A stretch of 64,000 bases of DNA from Pedobacter sp. KBS0701 (GTDB lineage Bacteria > Bacteroidota > Bacteroidia > Sphingobacteriales > Sphingobacteriaceae). The stretch covers positions 310,001-374,000 of the forward strand of contig NZ_CP042171.1 in NCBI RefSeq assembly GCF_005938645.2, written 5' to 3'. The notes beneath the pieces were generated by a model. The model saw nothing but the letters and a program-made list of their open reading frames with translations, had not been told where the DNA came from and ran no database searches. Numbering within the stretch: position 1 is the first letter of the stretch; every line of letters begins with the position of its first letter. A program made the position numbers and the translations under genes. Shown in pieces: positions 34,182 through 41,989 of this stretch.

Positions 34182-36272
34182 ATGAAGTTTCCCTTTAAAT
34201 TATTGGCCTTATTGCCGCTTCTTTCATTAAACGTTTTAGCACAACAAAAAGCACAACATTTTTCTATTAGAACTGCTAAACCTGTTGATCAGGTGAATGT
34301 TTTTCTAGGCTCTTCTGCCGATCATGGGCAGATGTCGCCAGCTGCATCGGCACCTTTTAGTATGTTGAGCATTGGTCCGCAGACTTACCCTAAAACACAT
34401 ACGGGGTACGAATACCTGGCCAGGAAATTCGAAGGTTTTACACACAACCGGTTTGAAGGTGTAGGCTGTCAGGGCTCGGGCGGTAATATTTTCATCAAAC
34501 CATTTTTAGGTAACGATCCGGCACAGTCAGAGCTGATTAAGGTTTCTGAAAAAGCCAGTCCGGGATATTATGAAGTTGGTTTTGAAAATAACATTAAAGC
34601 CAGTTTTACCGTATTAGGCAAGGCTGGAAAGCATGCTTATCAATTTCCGAAAGGCCCTAAAGGTTTTTACCTCGATTTAGGTTATGCTTTTAACGGTGCT
34701 TTTGTAGCTGAATCTCACGATGTGAACGGTAATACGGTAAGCGGATGGATTACCTCAAGAACAACCTGTGGTGCAGGTAAATACAAGATGTTCTACTATA
34801 TGGAAATCGGCGATAATGTGTCATGGAAAGTAATCGGCGATCATAAAATGATTGCCATGCTCAAAGGAGCGGTAACTTCGGCAGGAATCAATATCGCCCT
34901 TTCTTCTGTCAGTGTCGAAGCCGCAAAAGCAGCTATCAATAAAAATCCGTTCAATACCGTAAAAGAACAAAGCAACGCCGATTGGAATTCAAATCTTTCT
35001 AAAATTACCGTAAATGGCGATCTGGAAAGTGCAAAGTTGTTCTACTCGCTTTTATACCGTACCATGCAGTCGCCTTATGTGATTTCTGAAACCGACGGAA
35101 CATATCGCAATACAAAGGGTGAAATTCAGAAAGATAAAGAAATCCGTTACAACGGCTGGGCGATATGGGACAATTACCGTACACAGTTACCCTTGCTTTC
35201 GCTAATTGAACAAGACAGGTATGCCGGAATGGTGAGTTCTATTGCTGATCTGTATAACTCAGGTAAAAAAGATTATGCGGGGCAGAATGAACCCTCAAAT
35301 ACTGTACGCTCAGAACATGCCATTGTGGTTTTGCTTGATGCCTACCGTAAGGGCTATCCGGTAGATTTTAATAAAATTGCAGATTCACTAGAGAAAGAAG
35401 CAAATGGTCTGGATTATAAATCTCCGGATAAAGCTTTAGAATCGAGTTACGATAACTGGGCATTGGCAGAAATCTTCAGGATTTTAAAGAATAAAGAAAA
35501 ATCTGATTTTTATCTCAATAAAGCACTTGAATACAAGAAATATTGGAACAAAGACTTTAAAGATATGACCAAAAATGATGTTGACCGCATGCAGGCCCGC
35601 GGTTTATACCAGGGAACCATTTGGCAATACCGGTGGTTTGTGCCTTATGATTTTAAAGGATTAATTGAATTGGACGGAGGAGAAGAATCTTATCTGGCAA
35701 AACTGGATGAATTTTTTGCCCGTGACTTATACAACCATGCCAATGAACCAGATTTGCAGGTGCCATTGATGTATAATATTACCAGGTCTGGTTATAAATC
35801 GCAGTACTGGATGCATCAATTGGCGGCTGATACGGTAATCCAGAATTACTTTAACGATAACAGCCGCGGAATCGGCAGTTACATCGGTAAAATTTACAGA
35901 AACCAGCCAGATGCTTATCTGCGTACGATGGACGATGATGCCGGAGCGATGAGTGCCTGGTATGTTTTTGCGGCAAGCGGTTTTTCTCCTGCCTGCGTAG
36001 GGTGGCCGATTTATTATTTAAACGTGCCTTTATTTCCATCGTTAAGCTATAACCTGCCGAATGGAAAGACTTTTACGATCGAAACTGAAAATTTTAGCTT
36101 GAAAAATAAATATATCAAGGTTGTTTTTCTCAACGGAAAGCCTTTTAAAAAGAACTTTATCACCCAGGAAGAGATTAATTCCGGAGGAATATTGAAAATG
36201 GTTGCTTCGGCTGTTCCGGTTAAAATTTCGGATACCGAAAACTGGGTTTCGGATCTTGAAAAACAATTTTAA
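34182..36272 (+). CDS. GH92-family glycosidase (alpha-mannosidase type)
   Basis: 696 residues. Signal peptide about 1-20 (NVLAQ). N-terminal domain: VNVFLGSSADHGQMSPAASAPFSML and EGFTHNRFEGVGCQGSGGN, the GH92 counterpart of GFSHTHLSGTGC. The (alpha/alpha)6 catalytic domain ends in the family block DDDAGAMSAWYVFAASGFSP, and the tail PNGKTFTIETENFSLKNKYI with EEINSGGILKM is also typical. GH92 enzymes are calcium-dependent exo-alpha-mannosidases that trim mannans and N-glycans. Slightly short for the family, with no obvious loss of a block. It has no SusCD neighbour, so it is not in a classic utilisation locus. Confidence 0.92.
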   Translation: MKFPFKLLALLPLLSLNVLAQQKAQHFSIRTAKPVDQVNVFLGSSADHGQMSPAASAPFSMLSIGPQTYPKTHTGYEYLARKFEGFTHNRFEGVGCQGSGGNIFIKPFLGNDPAQSELIKVSEKASPGYYEVGFENNIKASFTVLGKAGKHAYQFPKGPKGFYLDLGYAFNGAFVAESHDVNGNTVSGWITSRTTCGAGKYKMFYYMEIGDNVSWKVIGDHKMIAMLKGAVTSAGINIALSSVSVEAAKAAINKNPFNTVKEQSNADWNSNLSKITVNGDLESAKLFYSLLYRTMQSPYVISETDGTYRNTKGEIQKDKEIRYNGWAIWDNYRTQLPLLSLIEQDRYAGMVSSIADLYNSGKKDYAGQNEPSNTVRSEHAIVVLLDAYRKGYPVDFNKIADSLEKEANGLDYKSPDKALESSYDNWALAEIFRILKNKEKSDFYLNKALEYKKYWNKDFKDMTKNDVDRMQARGLYQGTIWQYRWFVPYDFKGLIELDGGEESYLAKLDEFFARDLYNHANEPDLQVPLMYNITRSGYKSQYWMHQLAADTVIQNYFNDNSRGIGSYIGKIYRNQPDAYLRTMDDDAGAMSAWYVFAASGFSPACVGWPIYYLNVPLFPSLSYNLPNGKTFTIETENFSLKNKYIKVVFLNGKPFKKNFITQEEINSGGILKMVASAVPVKISDTENWVSDLEKQF

Positions 36273-36337
36273 AAAATTAATAAAAAAGGGCAAACTAATT
36301 CCTGATATTTCTGTTGTTCTAGTATAAATTCAAGATC

Positions 36338-36529
36338 ATGGCACCTTTAAAATTAAGCGAAGAACAAAATGCAACACTAGGCAACAAAAACACCTTAGAA
36401 CAAGTTAATGAACAGCCTTTAGAACTTCATCCCGAAGCGTATAAAGTAAAGGGCCCATCACCTGACAAGATGAAGACGGTATCGTCATCATTAAGGAACT
36501 ATGCTCACGGTTTGTACGGATTGTTGTAA
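36338..36529 (+). CDS. Small hypothetical protein, 63 residues
   Basis: Starts MAPLKLSEEQNATLGNKN and is hydrophilic and charged, with no signal, membrane segment or known motif. An ATG in a sensible place (65 bp after GH92), good codon composition, and a strong terminator 40 bp past the stop support it being expressed. Function unknown. Confidence 0.6.
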   Translation: MAPLKLSEEQNATLGNKNTLEQVNEQPLELHPEAYKVKGPSPDKMKTVSSSLRNYAHGLYGLL

Positions 36530-36567
36530 AAAACGTCTCCCAAAAATCTCATCATACCAGATTATAT

Positions 36568-36606
36568 AAAGCAGCCAAATTTTTCAAAATTTGGCTGCTT
36601 TTTTTA
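36568..36606 (+). terminator. Strong rho-independent terminator
   Basis: AAAGCAGCCAAATTTT / AAAATTTGGCTGCTTT with a two-base loop and a T-run to 36605. Perfect 16-bp stem. Ends the small-protein transcript. Confidence 0.9.
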
Positions 36607-36614
36607 TTGATTTG

Positions 36615-36648
36615 AAAGAAGTCAAGTTTTTTAAAACTTGACTTCTTT
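36615..36648. repeat. Second perfect hairpin, 16-bp arms
   Basis: AAAGAAGTCAAGTTTT / AAAACTTGACTTCTTT with a TT loop, 10 bp after the terminator and 25 bp before the NUDIX start. It lacks a T-run beyond its arm, so it is either a second terminator-like stem or a leader hairpin of the NUDIX mRNA. Confidence 0.7.
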
Positions 36649-36672
36649 GGATACAATTCCTACCTTACCCTT

Positions 36673-37131
36673 ATGAAACAAAGCGCCGGAATATTACTCT
36701 TCAGAAGAAAAGATCAGCAGGTCGAATTTTTTCTGGTTCATCCCGGTGGGCCATTCTTTGCCAAAAAGGATCTTGGTTTTTGGACTGTGCCAAAAGGAGA
36801 ATTAAATGAAGACGAAGAATCTTTAACGGCTGCCATCCGCGAATTTAAAGAGGAAACAGGCCAAAGCTTAACCGGGAATTTCATTGAATTAACCTCTATT
36901 ATACAAAAGGGAGGTAAAAAAGTATTATGCTGGGCAGTGGAAGGAGATCTCGATCCTTCAACAATTGTTAGCAATACCTTCGAAATAGAATGGCCGCCAC
37001 GATCTGGTAAAAAGCAAAGTTTTGCAGAAATAGACAAAGCCAATTGGTTTGCTTATGCTGATGCCGTTACGCACATTAACGAAAAACAAATCGCTTTACT
37101 TGATGAATTAAAATTAAAGTTAAGCCGTTAA
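36673..37131 (+). CDS. NUDIX hydrolase
   Basis: 152 residues. The NUDIX box GELNEDEESLTAAIREFKEETGQ is complete (from residue 42, with REFKEETG at 56-63). Preceding KQSAGILLFRRKDQQVEFFLVHPGGPFFAKKDLGFWTVPKG and later WPPRSGKKQSFAEIDKANWF resemble the YtkD/MutT-like group that acts on nucleoside diphosphate derivatives. Cuts a pyrophosphate bond in an X-linked nucleoside diphosphate; substrate unknown. Its last 12 bases overlap the convergent DNA-repair gene. Confidence 0.92.
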   Translation: MKQSAGILLFRRKDQQVEFFLVHPGGPFFAKKDLGFWTVPKGELNEDEESLTAAIREFKEETGQSLTGNFIELTSIIQKGGKKVLCWAVEGDLDPSTIVSNTFEIEWPPRSGKKQSFAEIDKANWFAYADAVTHINEKQIALLDELKLKLSR

Positions 37132-38223
37132 TTCAAAATGCGAGATTTCCTTTTCGGCACCATTGATAATCATCGAAATCTGGTGGTCGCCTAAATGAAA
37201 TTTACGTGTGGTAATCAGTACAAATTTTTGTTTTCTGATGACGTTTATTGTTGCACCCGCAGGATAAATCCTTTCTGAAATTTTATATACTTTTTTGGTG
37301 TTCTGCCCATTTTGTTTTTTATAATAAATGGCGTATTCCAATCTTACTTTTTGTTTGGAGGTGTTTTCATTGAGGATAGCAAACGAAAACTCCAGGCTTT
37401 CGCCAATCCTGATCTTGGGCGTTAAGATTTTGAAATCTTTTAATAAAATCCCTGCATCATCTAAACCATAATGTTTAAGGATATCGGCATGGCCCTGTTT
37501 AAGTAATGTACGACTGCCATGTTTAATAATAGCATCTGTTTCGGCACCCAAACCCGACCATTTTTTGGCCATATTTAAAACAACCTGGGGATGATCTTTT
37601 GCAATATCATTTAAGCTGTTGGCAACACTCCGTCTTACATATTCTGATGGATCTGTTTTAAGATTTTCCAGTATCGGTAAAATGGATATCGGGTCTTTTT
37701 TCAGAAACGGAATACCCATGGCCCATGGTAATCTCGGACGGCTGCCTTCGCTGGCGAGCCTTCTCACTCTATGGCTTTCGTGCAGCGACCATTGCTGCAT
37801 CCTTAAAATCATTTGATTTTCGTACTTTAATATAAAAGGACGCACTGCAAATTCACAGCTTACGAACTGGGTGACAAACTCAAGTGCCTCAACTGAGTTT
37901 TCAAAATCGTTTATGCCATAAGTTTCAATATAATCTGGCAGGAACATATAAGCCAGTCCATCTTCCCCGATTCCCTGTGTTCTTAATTGTGTAATTATTT
38001 TTTTGATCAGTTCAATACTTTGTGGGTAATCATCCGGTAAAAAACCATGCAAAACCTTCGAGGTATGTTTCATCCGCTCTTTAAGTTCCTTTGATTCAAA
38101 TTCAGGAATAAAAACCGCTTTAATAAATTTCCCTTTATCAAATTTTGGAATGCAAATCGCTAAGGCATTGCTTAAACGATCATAAAAAGCAGGAGAGTAT
38201 AAATCTTTCAGTAGGCTGGCCAT
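37120..38223 (-). CDS. DNA alkylation repair protein, AlkC-like HEAT-repeat glycosylase
   Basis: 367 residues, all-helical HEAT-like repeats up to about 270 (SLHESHRVRRLASEGSRPRLPWAMG, DPSEYVRRSVANSLNDIAKDHP) and a C-terminal beta-rich, immunoglobulin-like domain (about 275-367). The RRLASEG-RPRLPW signature is that of AlkC, which removes 3-methyladenine and 3-methylcytosine from DNA; the C-terminal Ig-like domain is also an AlkC feature and absent from AlkD. Cytosolic. Convergent and overlapping by 12 bp with the NUDIX gene, which might form a natural antisense end. Confidence 0.9.
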   Translation of the reverse strand: MASLLKDLYSPAFYDRLSNALAICIPKFDKGKFIKAVFIPEFESKELKERMKHTSKVLHGFLPDDYPQSIELIKKIITQLRTQGIGEDGLAYMFLPDYIETYGINDFENSVEALEFVTQFVSCEFAVRPFILKYENQMILRMQQWSLHESHRVRRLASEGSRPRLPWAMGIPFLKKDPISILPILENLKTDPSEYVRRSVANSLNDIAKDHPQVVLNMAKKWSGLGAETDAIIKHGSRTLLKQGHADILKHYGLDDAGILLKDFKILTPKIRIGESLEFSFAILNENTSKQKVRLEYAIYYKKQNGQNTKKVYKISERIYPAGATINVIRKQKFVLITTRKFHLGDHQISMIINGAEKEISHFELTA

Positions 38224-38361
38224 ATTTGGAATTGCTTTTGTGCTATCAAATTTTATTAGCTACTAATTTACTGATTTTTCATTTTGCGGTAGTATTTTTA
38301 CCAACTGCTAAATAATTTCAGCTTTTTCTTTACCACATTTGTTTATCATAAAAACAACGAC

Positions 38362-39216
38362 ATGAACACAATAAAAATAGGTTGGATTGGCTTGGGCAAT
38401 ATGGGGATTCCAATGGCAGAACAATTGATAAAAGCTGATTACGCAGTTACCGTTTATAACAGGAGTAAGGATAAAGAAACCGCTTTGAAAGAAATGGGTG
38501 CATTGATTGCCGAAACGCCCAAAAATCTGATTAGCCAAACAGAGGTAGTAATATTAATGGTATCTGATGATGCTGCAATTGAGCAGATTTTTAACGGACC
38601 AGAAGGCCTTTTCAGCGCAGGAATTTCAGGTAAAATCATAATTAATATGAGTACCGTTTCTCCTGCTATTTCAAAAAAAATGGACACGCTGTGTAAAGAA
38701 AAAGGAGCACAATATTTAGATTCACCGGTTTCTGGAAGTGTAAAACAGGCAGAAACAGGACAATTGGTGATTATGGTGGGTGGCGATGAAACTGCTTTCG
38801 AACAGGTGAAACCCATACTAGAAAAAATAGGTAAAATGGCAGTACGCCTGGGTAATACAGGTGCTGGTAATGTGGCTAAACTGGCCATTAATTCATTACT
38901 GGCCCTATATACCCAAGGTTTGGCTGAAACAGTAGTATTTGCCAATCAACAGGGAATTGAAACTGAAGACCTGCTTAATCTGCTCAATAATGGAGCTATA
39001 GCTAACACCTTCACCAAAATTAAAGGCGATGCCATTATAGCCGATAACTATAAGCCTGCTTTTGCCCTTAAACATATTGTAAAAGATTTAAACCTGGCCA
39101 AAGCAATCGGACTTGATTCACCTTTGGCCAAAACCGCATTAAATACTTTTGAGGCAGCAACCGCCAAATATGGAGAGGAAGATCTGATTGCCGTAATTAA
39201 ACATGTTAAAGAATAA
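38362..39216 (+). CDS. NAD(P)-dependent beta-hydroxyacid dehydrogenase
   Basis: 284 residues. Nucleotide-binding GLGNMG at 9-14 (GWIGLGNMGIPMAEQLIKADY), NRS after the second strand suggests NADP preference, substrate motif DSPVSGSVKQAETGQL, catalytic Lys173 in GNVAKLAINSLL. Family of 3-hydroxyisobutyrate and tartronate-semialdehyde/succinic-semialdehyde reductases. Which hydroxyacid is used cannot be told. It stands alone. Confidence 0.92.
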   Translation: MNTIKIGWIGLGNMGIPMAEQLIKADYAVTVYNRSKDKETALKEMGALIAETPKNLISQTEVVILMVSDDAAIEQIFNGPEGLFSAGISGKIIINMSTVSPAISKKMDTLCKEKGAQYLDSPVSGSVKQAETGQLVIMVGGDETAFEQVKPILEKIGKMAVRLGNTGAGNVAKLAINSLLALYTQGLAETVVFANQQGIETEDLLNLLNNGAIANTFTKIKGDAIIADNYKPAFALKHIVKDLNLAKAIGLDSPLAKTALNTFEAATAKYGEEDLIAVIKHVKE

Positions 39217-39240
39217 AGAGATCTTTTTAATACTAAAGGA

Positions 39241-39277
39241 ATAACCATAGGAGGTTTTGATGCTTTCTTATGGTTAT
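39241..39277 (+). terminator. Weak hairpin after dehydrogenase gene
   Basis: ATAACCATA / TATGGTTAT with a 19-base loop, 25 bp after the stop. No proper T-run, so termination is uncertain. Confidence 0.35.
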
Positions 39278-39330
39278 TTGTTTATGGGATATTTAAAGTT
39301 TCATGTATATCGTATAAAAAAAATGAGCGA

Positions 39331-39738
39331 TTATATTTTTAATCCGCCAAGAGTGCTGCCTAAAATTATGGCTAGTACAATTAAGGTGATTACAATATAT
39401 AGTTTATCCTTTTCAAGTATAAAAGCAAACAAAGAGAATACAATGCGCATGATAGGGGTAATGATCAATAGCAATACGCCGAACTGGATAATGGCCATTG
39501 GCTTAAAAGTAAAAAGCCCGATAAAAATCCCATCGAAAGTGATGAATTCATTTTCTTCACCTTTAAAGATATGGTAATCGGGCCGCACTTGTGTACCATT
39601 TTGTACTAAAAAAAGTATGCCGCCTAACAAAACAACCAGGCTTGCCGTAATTACACCAAACCTCAATAATTTGCCCACAATTTTTTCTACATCGCGGTCT
39701 TGTATAGGGTGAGTTGAGATGATATTTTTCATTTTCAT
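39331..39738 (-). CDS. DUF1634 membrane protein
   Basis: 135 residues with three membrane helices: LRFGVITASLVVLLGGILFLVQNG, IIQFGVLLLIITPIMRIVFSL and LYIVITLIVLAIILGSTLGGL. DUF1634 genes regularly sit behind TauE/SafE transporters and are thought to be accessory subunits. Here the gap to the transporter is 5 bp, so the two are co-translated. Third gene of the gntR-tauE-DUF1634 unit. Confidence 0.9.
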   Translation of the reverse strand: MKMKNIISTHPIQDRDVEKIVGKLLRFGVITASLVVLLGGILFLVQNGTQVRPDYHIFKGEENEFITFDGIFIGLFTFKPMAIIQFGVLLLIITPIMRIVFSLFAFILEKDKLYIVITLIVLAIILGSTLGGLKI

Positions 39739-39743
39739 TTAAA

Positions 39744-40577
39744 TTAAAATTTGTGGTGATAACCATTGTAAATCATTTCGAGTGCAACGAAAGTGATGGC
39801 GATACAGAAAATAATCCTCAAGGTTGAAGGATTAATTTTGGTCAATAATTTGGCTCCTGTAAATGCTCCTCCCAATACACCTAGCACTACGGGTAAAGCG
39901 ATTCCCGGATCCATATAACCGCGTTGCAGGTAAACTACAGCACTGGCGGCCGCGGTTACACCGATCATGAAATTGCTGGTGGTTGTACTTACCTTAAAAG
40001 GAATTTTCATTGCAGTATCCATCGCCAGCACCTTTAATGCACCCGAACCAATCCCCAATAAACCCGACATTACGCCGGCTACCGTCATGATAGAAAAGCC
40101 AGCGCCTACATTTTTAAGCTTATACTCAACCGGTCCGGTTGGTGTTGGGTAGCTGCTATTGAGTTTCAATACCGCTGAAAGTTTACTGCCCTCTGTTAAC
40201 GCTTCCTGGTTCTTTTTTCTTAAAGTCATAGCTGCTGAGAAAAGCAAAACGCAGCCAAAAAGAATGGCTATAGTATTTGTAGGGGTATAAATGGCGATTA
40301 ATGCACCAACTACTGCGCCTACGGTTGTTGCAATTTCCAAAAACATACCTAATCGGATATTGGTAATACCTTCTTTTATATACGCGCTTGCAGCACCTGA
40401 TGAATTGGCAATAGAAGCAAGTAATGCTGCACCGATGGCATAGCGAATATCAACATGAAAAACAAGTGTAAGCAGGGGAATTACAACTACTCCACCGCCG
40501 AGCCCGGTTAAGGAGCCCACAAGACCTGCAAGGTATGCCCCGAGGAGTAAGATCAGGGTAAAAGTTAAAATTGACAT
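39744..40577 (-). CDS. TauE/SafE family anion exporter
   Basis: 277 residues, about eight membrane helices in two related halves. Typical text: GLVGSLTGLGGGVVVIPLL in the first half and GVMSGLLGIGSGALKVLAMD in the second. The family moves sulfite, sulfoacetate or other organic anions across the inner membrane. Encoded 11 bp after a GntR regulator that likely controls it by sensing the transported acid or a precursor. Confidence 0.93.
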   Translation of the reverse strand: MSILTFTLILLLGAYLAGLVGSLTGLGGGVVVIPLLTLVFHVDIRYAIGAALLASIANSSGAASAYIKEGITNIRLGMFLEIATTVGAVVGALIAIYTPTNTIAILFGCVLLFSAAMTLRKKNQEALTEGSKLSAVLKLNSSYPTPTGPVEYKLKNVGAGFSIMTVAGVMSGLLGIGSGALKVLAMDTAMKIPFKVSTTTSNFMIGVTAAASAVVYLQRGYMDPGIALPVVLGVLGGAFTGAKLLTKINPSTLRIIFCIAITFVALEMIYNGYHHKF

Positions 40578-40588
40578 GATTTTATAAT

Positions 40589-41239
40589 TTAATGATTGTT
40601 GTTCAATATGGTCGTGATGATTTCGCGGGCAGCATTAGCATTCCTGTTATTGATGGCCTCAAATAACGCCTGGTGTAAATAATGGCTCATTGCAAAATGT
40701 GCAATACCAGAAGGTGCACGTTTGGCAAAAAAATCGCGGATAATTACGGTGAAACTTCCATAAAGATCGGCCAGTACACGGTTCCCGGATGCACTGGCAA
40801 TAGCCAGGTGAAATTCGATATCGGCATTGGCACATTCAGTTCTTGATTCACTTTCAATGGCTAATTTTCTTTTTTCAAGTGCCTTACTAATTGTCTCTAA
40901 GTCTGATTCTGTACGGTTTTTAGTGGCTAAACGAACAATTTCCTGCTCGAGCAAAGCCCGTACCTGGTTAATTTCTTCAAAGTCAGAACTGCGTAAACGT
41001 TGCTCAATAGGCTCGTTAGGGGTGGCATTAACTTTTGTTCCAAAACCTTGCTGCACAGTGAGGATTCCTGATAAGGTTAGCGATTTTATTGCCTCCCGAA
41101 TGGTAGAGCGGCCAACACCATATAATTCCATCAAGGCTGGCTCTGAAGGAATTTTCTCTCCGACTTTAAATTTACCTTTATTAATATCATTCCTGATTTT
41201 GATGGATATCTGTTCGAAAAGTCTGCTTTCTTTTTTCAT
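40589..41239 (-). CDS. GntR/FadR-family transcriptional regulator
   Basis: 216 residues. Winged helix 1-75 (KFKVGEKIPSEPALMELYGVGRSTIREAIKSLTLSGILTV) and an FCD ligand-binding domain about 90-210 with its metal-binding acidic and His residues (DIEFHLAIASASGN, HYLHQALFEAINNR). FCD regulators bind carboxylic acids and leave DNA when bound. It is first in the unit with TauE and DUF1634, and two ACAT-n3-ATGT boxes sit over its own promoter, in line with autorepression. Confidence 0.93.
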   Translation of the reverse strand: MKKESRLFEQISIKIRNDINKGKFKVGEKIPSEPALMELYGVGRSTIREAIKSLTLSGILTVQQGFGTKVNATPNEPIEQRLRSSDFEEINQVRALLEQEIVRLATKNRTESDLETISKALEKRKLAIESESRTECANADIEFHLAIASASGNRVLADLYGSFTVIIRDFFAKRAPSGIAHFAMSHYLHQALFEAINNRNANAAREIITTILNNNH

Positions 41240-41257
41240 GGTTTTGAATCAACAGTA

Positions 41258-41265
41258 CAAACATA
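41258..41265 (-). promoter_or_regulatory. Candidate -7 element TATGTTTG for the gntR unit
   Basis: On the minus strand it reads TATGTTTG, an exact TAnnTTTG, 18 bp before the gntR ATG. It overlaps the first ACAT-n3-ATGT box by five bases. Confidence 0.5.
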
Positions 41266-41291
41266 CGATGTTTATTTATAACATCAGATGT
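41261..41291 (-). promoter_or_regulatory. Paired ACAT-n3-ATGT boxes, candidate GntR operators
   Basis: ACATACGATGT (41261-41271) and ACATCAGATGT (41281-41291). Each is a symmetric half-site pair and their starts are 20 bp apart, two helix turns. They cover the promoter of the gntR unit, as expected of an autorepressor. Confidence 0.5.
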
Positions 41292-41540
41292 TTTGTGTCT
41301 CATCAATATCATTTTGTTTTGAATGGGATCTCCGCTGATCTGAATAAAATAGTTTGATGATTGTGATAAAAAAATGTTTCTTTTCAGCCTTTTGTATCAA
41401 ACTGGATTAGTAAATGGCATGCTTTTGAAGATACAAGGAATAATGCAGTGTTTTAAAGAAGAATACTAAATTGTTTTAATTGACTTAAAATCAGTGTTTT
41501 AATAATGTTTATAAAAAATAAATAACCTAATATTTGTATC

Positions 41541-41558
41541 GTACGAAAAATATCGTAC
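41541..41558 (+). promoter_or_regulatory. Inverted repeat GTACGA-n6-TCGTAC before blaI, candidate BlaI operator
   Basis: GTACGA (41541-41546) and TCGTAC (41553-41558), 10 bp before the BlaI ATG; TCGTACGA at 41539 is itself a palindrome. Its place between promoter region and start suits repression by BlaI. The sequence differs from the staphylococcal TACA/TGTA operator. Confidence 0.5.
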
Positions 41559-41567
41559 CTTTAAAAT

Positions 41568-41957
41568 ATGAAAAGTAATCAAACTGAAAATAATCTGCCT
41601 GAACCTACCAAAGCTGAATTAGAAATTCTTCAGGTGTTATGGGAGTTCGGTCCATCTACAGTTCGGTTTGTAAATGATAAATTGAACGAACAGCGCGAGG
41701 TAAATTATACCTCAACCTTAAAGCAAATGCAGATTTTAACCGAAAAAGGGATATTAAAACGTGATGAAAGCCAAATGAAACACATTTATATTCCTGTTGA
41801 GGCTGAGGAGAAAACTAAAGTTCAATTGTTGGACCGTTTCGTAAATACCTTATACAAAGGTTCTGCATCTCAGTTGATGATGCAGCTTTTGGGGAATGAG
41901 AAAACATCAAAAAAGGAAATCGAAGAGATTAAGCGGCTATTGGATGGCATGGACTAA
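41568..41957 (+). CDS. BlaI/MecI/CopY-family repressor
   Basis: 129 residues. Winged helix with LPEPTKAELEILQVLWEFGPSTVRFVNDKLNEQREVNYTST-type text, in which VNYTSTLKQMQILTEKGIL is the recognition part, then a dimerisation helix pair at the C-terminus (LLDRFVNTLYKGSASQLMMQLL). In the classical system the partner protease BlaR1 causes its cleavage and derepression; that partner follows after 32 bp. Confidence 0.93.
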   Translation: MKSNQTENNLPEPTKAELEILQVLWEFGPSTVRFVNDKLNEQREVNYTSTLKQMQILTEKGILKRDESQMKHIYIPVEAEEKTKVQLLDRFVNTLYKGSASQLMMQLLGNEKTSKKEIEEIKRLLDGMD

Positions 41958-41989
41958 TCAACCAGAACAGATGCTAAAGAACTATAATA

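Larger units (their letters stand above)
41240..41567. other. Divergent regulatory spacer GntR / BlaI
   Basis: 328 bp without a gene. The left end carries the GntR-side promoter and boxes (41258-41291); the right end carries the inverted repeat before BlaI (41541-41558). The middle is AT-rich and featureless. Confidence 0.7.
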
